From Campylobacteraceae bacterium (GTDB lineage Bacteria; Campylobacterota; Campylobacteria; Campylobacterales; Sulfurovaceae): a DNA stretch of 25,255 nucleotides. The stretch spans positions 1-25,255 of the forward strand of contig JALWLW010000016.1 in the NCBI GenBank assembly GCA_027081065.1, read 5' to 3'. Below the pieces are notes generated by a model. That model was not told where the DNA came from. It made no database searches and worked only from the letters and a program-made list of their open reading frames with translations. Each line of letters opens with the position of its first letter. Position 1 is the first letter of the stretch. This document shows positions 22,016 through 25,255 of the stretch, piece by piece. Both the position numbers and the translations under genes were made by a program.

Positions 22016-22160
22016 AGTTGCACTTGCCCATAAAATTATTGATAGGTATCTTGACGTTGTTAGATGTTTTGAGGAAAGAGCTAAAAGTTTAGGGCTTGAA
22101 GCTGAGGATATTGAATTGTATATTGGGGATATGGAGGGGCAGATTGGACTCTTGGCATAA
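22016..22160 (+). pseudogene. Orphan C-terminal fragment, possibly HipA
   Basis: In a different frame from the ATPase, an open stretch runs through its 3' end to TAA at 22158. It reads IRVALAHKIIDRYLDVVRCF and continues with an amphipathic helix (EERAKSLGLEAEDIELYIG) to the stop, with no start codon or ribosome site. It looks protein-coding by its helical pattern. The layout, a helix then A-x-x-x-G-x2-x2-x2-I, is reminiscent of HipA C-termini, and a HipA-like N-terminal stub lies before the ATPase. I am not sure of the family; the fragment could come from another gene. Confidence 0.35.
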
Positions 22161-22183
22161 AAATAATTTTGAAATTTTATGCC
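22154..22183. terminator. Perfect 9-bp hairpin after the fragment and thiG
   Basis: GGCATAAAA (22154-22162) and TTTTATGCC (22175-22183) pair perfectly around a 12-base loop. The stop codon of the plus-strand fragment lies in the left arm, and the thiG stop (minus) is at 22190-22192. It resembles the other convergent-junction hairpins of this window. It probably ends both transcripts. Confidence 0.6.
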
Positions 22184-22189
22184 TAATAT

Positions 22190-22984
22190 TTACGAAAACT
22201 GATGCCAAAAAGGAGTCCCCACTGTTGGCGTTGATGGACTAGCAAACTCACGTTTTTGCATGGTTCCTGCTTCGTAACCTAAACGTCCTGCAATGGTGGC
22301 GTACTTAAATGCTTGTGCCATTTTTACAGGGTCTTGGGCTAGGGCAATGGCTGAGTTTAGTAAGATGCCGTCGTAACCTAACTGCATGGCTTCTACTGCG
22401 TCGCTTGGTTTTCCAATTCCTGCGTCTACTATGAGTTTTAGTTCAGGGAACTGTTTTCGTATCGCTTTTAGGTTGCTTGGGTTCATGAGTCCTTGACCTG
22501 AACCAATCGGTGAACCCCAAGGCATGAGAATTTTACATCCTACATTGGCTAAACGTTTTGCTACAACTAAATCATCAGTTGTATAAGGAAAGACTTCAAA
22601 TCCCTCTTTTACAAGTATTTCAGCTGCTTTTACCGTTTCAAATGGGTCAGGTTGTAGGTTGTATTGGTCGCCTATGACTTCAAGTTTTATCCAGTTTGTT
22701 CCAAATACTTCTCTTGCCATTTGGGCTGTGGTTATCGCCTCTTTGGCTGAGTGACATCCTGCTGTGTTGGGGAGTACGTTGATGTTTAACTCTTTGATGA
22801 TGTCCCAAAAGTTGTTTCCTCCACCTTCACCTGCTGATTGACGACGAAGTGCAACAGTAACAATTTCAGCTTCACTCTCTTTGATGGCATCTTCCATATT
22901 AGCAGGGCTAGGGTAGAGTGCTGAACCGATGAGCATTCTACTTTTTAGGGTTTTACCACCTATTTCCCATGTATCGTTGTTCAT
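22190..22984 (-). CDS. thiG: Thiazole synthase
   Basis: A 264-residue ThiG that builds the thiazole phosphate of thiamine from deoxyxylulose phosphate, dehydroglycine and the ThiS thiocarboxylate. The Schiff-base Lys is K100 in [68 protein letters not shown] and [14 protein letters not shown] are all typical. ATG is one base after the thiS stop; the Gly-Gly-stop codons of thiS (GGAGGATAA) form its ribosome site. A dehydroglycine source is supplied by ThiO, two genes upstream. Confidence 0.96.
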   Translation of the reverse strand: MNNDTWEIGGKTLKSRMLIGSALYPSPANMEDAIKESEAEIVTVALRRQSAGEGGGNNFWDIIKELNINVLPNTAGCHSAKEAITTAQMAREVFGTNWIKLEVIGDQYNLQPDPFETVKAAEILVKEGFEVFPYTTDDLVVAKRLANVGCKILMPWGSPIGSGQGLMNPSNLKAIRKQFPELKLIVDAGIGKPSDAVEAMQLGYDGILLNSAIALAQDPVKMAQAFKYATIAGRLGYEAGTMQKREFASPSTPTVGTPFWHQFS

Positions 22985-22985
22985 G

Positions 22986-23189
22986 TTATCCTCCTTGGAC
23001 GGGTGCTAAAATATCTATGGTGTCACCGTCGTTAATGATGGTCTCTTCATAGCTTTTAATTGAAACAAAAGTTGTGTTTACAGCTACTGCGAAGCCTTTT
23101 GTTTTGTAGTTTAGTGCTTCTATCATTTGAGAAACATTTAAACCCTTTGGGAGTTCTTTTATTTCGCCGTTTACTGAAACTTTTATCAT
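22986..23189 (-). CDS. thiS: Sulfur carrier protein ThiS
   Basis: A 67-residue ubiquitin-fold protein ending in the required Gly-Gly (DILAPVQGG), where a thiocarboxylate is formed to donate sulfur to Thi[21 protein letters not shown] and the NDGDTIDI segment match the family. Its ATG overlaps the thiO stop by four bases (ATGA), and the last two codons double as the thiG ribosome site. The adenylating partner ThiF is not in the window. Confidence 0.93.
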   Translation of the reverse strand: MIKVSVNGEIKELPKGLNVSQMIEALNYKTKGFAVAVNTTFVSIKSYEETIINDGDTIDILAPVQGG

Positions 23190-24214
23190 GCGTTTATTCC
23201 TTCTTTTAAAGCTTTTTCTACAATGGCAGGAGCTAACAAGTACCCATGTCTATAAAGCCCATTAATTCTTGTTAACTTTTCATCTTGTTCAATATTTGGT
23301 AAATTGTCTTTAAGTGTAGGACGACAATTTGTTAACATTCTTACTATTCTTGCTTCTGCAAACCCCGTATGCATAGAGTAGACAGCTGAAAGAAGTTCTA
23401 AAGAAGAACGTACTGAAACTTCACTTCTATCTTCGCTTTCTATTTCGGTCGCTCCAATAACATAACGGTTGTTTTGTCGTGGCACAATGTAAATTTTGTA
23501 GCGTGGGTGCAACATACGTGTGGGTCTAGTGATGTTTACTTCAGGGGCATCAAGCCAAATAACTTCACCTCGTACACCACGTAAGTTTTTAACTTGCTCA
23601 TTTGCACCTAAACCTCGACTGTCAAAGACCCAGTCAAATTCTTCTGTTACATCATTGAATGAAACAGCACCTTCTGAGACACAATCTACCTTTGTATTGT
23701 CATGCCAAGTAACTGACTTGTGTGCTAAAAGGTATTGTGTTGAGCGTTGCATAAAGCGTTGGGCATCAACTTGACCTTCATGAGGAATGTAAAATGCTTT
23801 ATTGTGTTGCTCAAGGTCAGGTTCAAGAGCAACTATTCCAGCTCTATCAAGAAGCTGAATATCTTGGGCTTCTTCTACTTTTGACTTTAATGTAGCAATA
23901 AATTGGTCAAGCTCCGAGTAGTCTTGAGGATGAGCTGTAATGATGCTTCCTTTAAGTTGGTAAGCATCTTCAAGGTCAATGGATTTTAAAAGAGGTAACC
24001 ATAGTTCAATGGAGCGTTTTCCATGCTCAAATATGACCGACTCAGCCGTTTCTAGTTCTGCAAAAGCAGCGAGCATACCAGCAGCTGTCATACCAGCTGC
24101 TTTTTCACCATCGTTTTTATCTTCATCGAAAAGGGTTAGTGTGTGACCTTGTGCTAAGAGATTTAATGCTAAAACTCTTCCTACTAAACCTGCACCTGCT
24201 ATTGCTATGTTCAT
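23186..24214 (-). CDS. thiO: Glycine oxidase ThiO (FAD-dependent)
   Basis: A 342-residue amino-acid oxidase. The FAD-binding motif GAGLVGRVLA at the N-terminus (G7, G9, G12) is followed by LTLFDEDK and by AAGMTAAGMLAAFAELE, typical of ThiO. A substrate domain in the middle has GQVDAQRFM, and ARIVRMLTNCRPTLKDNLPN with YRHGYLLAPAIV near the end recalls the family's RPxxxDxxP and GHyrnGilLaP motifs. It oxidises glycine to dehydroglycine using oxygen, the route for aerobes, in place of the radical enzyme ThiH. The stop overlaps the thiS start. It is last-but-two in the thiC-to-thiG unit, 26 bases from the haemoglobin gene. Confidence 0.9.
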   Translation of the reverse strand: MNIAIAGAGLVGRVLALNLLAQGHTLTLFDEDKNDGEKAAGMTAAGMLAAFAELETAESVIFEHGKRSIELWLPLLKSIDLEDAYQLKGSIITAHPQDYSELDQFIATLKSKVEEAQDIQLLDRAGIVALEPDLEQHNKAFYIPHEGQVDAQRFMQRSTQYLLAHKSVTWHDNTKVDCVSEGAVSFNDVTEEFDWVFDSRGLGANEQVKNLRGVRGEVIWLDAPEVNITRPTRMLHPRYKIYIVPRQNNRYVIGATEIESEDRSEVSVRSSLELLSAVYSMHTGFAEARIVRMLTNCRPTLKDNLPNIEQDEKLTRINGLYRHGYLLAPAIVEKALKEGINA

Positions 24215-24240
24215 TTTTTCCCATTTCCTTTTTTAATTGA

Positions 24241-24648
24241 TTACCAAAACAGTTCTGAACTTTCAGGGTTGACTTTAAGTCGTTCTATAAATTCTTCAGC
24301 GTACATAATGGCTTTTTCTTTGAATTTACTAGAGATTTCTGGTACATATATGCTATCAGCAGACTGAGAAAAGAGTTTTACCCATTGTGTAAAATCTTCT
24401 TTTGTCAAACCGACAATTGTAAAATGTGGTCCATAAGGGTCAGAGTTATAAAGAGGGTCATCTAAAAAGACTTTAGCCCAAAAATCGACTAAAATATCAA
24501 TATGTTTTACCCACTCATAGTTTGTGATATCTTCACCTAGTTCGAGTAAAAAATAGTGACCTATTTGCTCATCGTCCATTGCACCATGATAAAATAACCT
24601 GACCAATGTCTCAATATTTTCTCTTGTTATAGATGTTTGAAGTTCCAA
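24241..24648 (-). CDS. Group III truncated haemoglobin (Ctb-like)
   Basis: A 135-residue protein with the 2-on-2 globin pattern of group III. FYHGAMDDEQIGHYF carries the B9-B10 Phe-Tyr pair (F19, Y20), EWVKHIDILVDFW the E helix, PYGPHFTIV the proximal His (H75), and FTQWVKLF the G8 Trp (W89). The start is TTG, with AAGGA six bases upstream; no ATG fits. In Campylobacter, Ctb binds oxygen tightly and is linked to microaerobic and nitrosative stress. Here it lies between thiC and thiO in the thiamine unit. A separate promoter (24665-24679) and a hairpin after thiC suggest at least partly independent expression. Confidence 0.88.
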   Translation of the reverse strand: MELQTSITRENIETLVRLFYHGAMDDEQIGHYFLLELGEDITNYEWVKHIDILVDFWAKVFLDDPLYNSDPYGPHFTIVGLTKEDFTQWVKLFSQSADSIYVPEISSKFKEKAIMYAEEFIERLKVNPESSELFW

Positions 24649-24664
24649 TTGTTATCCTTTTGAA

Positions 24665-24679
24665 ATAATAATTATTATA
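24665..24679 (-). promoter_or_regulatory. Palindrome overlapping the -10 of the haemoglobin gene
   Basis: ATAATAATTATTAT at 24665-24678 is a perfect 14-bp palindrome. It overlaps a minus-strand TATAAT at 24679-24674, 26 bases ahead of the TTG start. TAATAA-TTATTA is close to the Fur-box core described for H. pylori (TAATAATnATTATTA) but one base shorter. Arms TTGTTAT (24649-24655) and ATAACAA (24677-24683) form another, wider inverted repeat. No TTAAC-N4-GTTAA site as used by NssR was found. In AT-only DNA a chance palindrome is possible. Confidence 0.45.
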
Positions 24680-24699
24680 ACAAAAGCCTATTGGTTTTT

Positions 24700-24724
24700 A
24701 AGGTGTAGTTTTTGACTACACCTT
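24700..24724 (-). terminator. Hairpin downstream of thiC
   Basis: AAGGTGTAG (24700-24708) and CTACACCTT (24716-24724) are perfect 9-bp arms with a 7-base loop, seven bases past the thiC stop on the minus strand. An A-run rather than a T-run follows in that direction. It probably ends or attenuates the thiC transcript ahead of the haemoglobin gene. Termination is inferred. Confidence 0.6.
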
Positions 24725-24730
24725 GCGTAA

Positions 24731-25255
<525 letters not shown>

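Noticed and set aside
23520..23774. Open frame on the plus strand inside thiO
   Set aside because: It is antisense to a well-supported gene with all family motifs, and its composition follows the opposite strand.

Overview
The window looks like a chromosomal segment of a member of the Campylobacterota (the former Epsilonproteobacteria), of the Sulfurimonas/Arcobacter/Campylobacter kind. The DNA is AT-rich. The strongest taxonomic marker is the block ispDF, an HP1021-type orphan response regulator, an ATP-sulfurylase-like gene and pgpA, which as I recall matches Campylobacter jejuni Cj1607-Cj1610. A Csd3/Pgp3-type cell-shape peptidase next to a Nudix gene and a free-standing ribA followed by rsmG also fit. 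Several genes start at TTG or GTG, each with a clear upstream AAGGA-like site. No rRNA, tRNA, CRISPR array or insertion sequence was seen.

Layout. 1-555: a BrnT/BrnA toxin-antitoxin pair, antitoxin cut by the window edge, with two phased palindromes upstream. 572-3984 (minus): TonB-dependent receptor, periplasmic binding protein and ABC ATPase for cobalamin or a metal chelate, with no permease gene; then a 346-base divergent gap. 4331-6102 (plus): Csd3-like M23 peptidase and a Nudix hydrolase. 6130-8363 (minus): Fe-S oxidoreductase and argF. 8441-10767 (minus): SPFH/Band 7 protein, a four-helix membrane protein and a PPP-family phosphatase, apparently one operon. 10930-11583 (plus): an acidic membrane-anchored protein of unknown function. 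11586-13974 (minus): phosphomannomutase/phosphoglucomutase and hemB. 14053-15761 (plus): ribA, rsmG, a PP0621-like protein and an unrecognised protein. 15784-19461 (minus): the ispDF / HP1021-like / Sat-like / pgpA operon.

19554-25255 is a thiamine locus on the minus strand: thiC (cut by the window end), a group III truncated haemoglobin, thiO, thiS, thiG and, further on, thiE. ThiC makes the pyrimidine; ThiS, ThiG and ThiO make the thiazole by the oxygen-dependent glycine oxidase route; ThiE joins the two halves. Between thiG and thiE lies an opposite-strand accessory patch of about 2 kb: a HipB-like regulator, a 30-residue stub resembling the HipA N-terminus, a DUF4143-type AAA ATPase behind a very AT-rich leader, and a fragment that may be the HipA C-terminus. 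It looks like a hipBA module broken by the ATPase gene.

The points most worth checking are the Sat-like protein that has lost canonical ATP-sulfurylase residues, the cysteine-free HP1021 homologue with three HP1021-box-like repeats over the promoter of its own operon, the disrupted hipBA patch, the haemoglobin inside the thiamine operon, and a GTAGGGT hairpin that carries gene stop codons in its stem at two separate convergent junctions.
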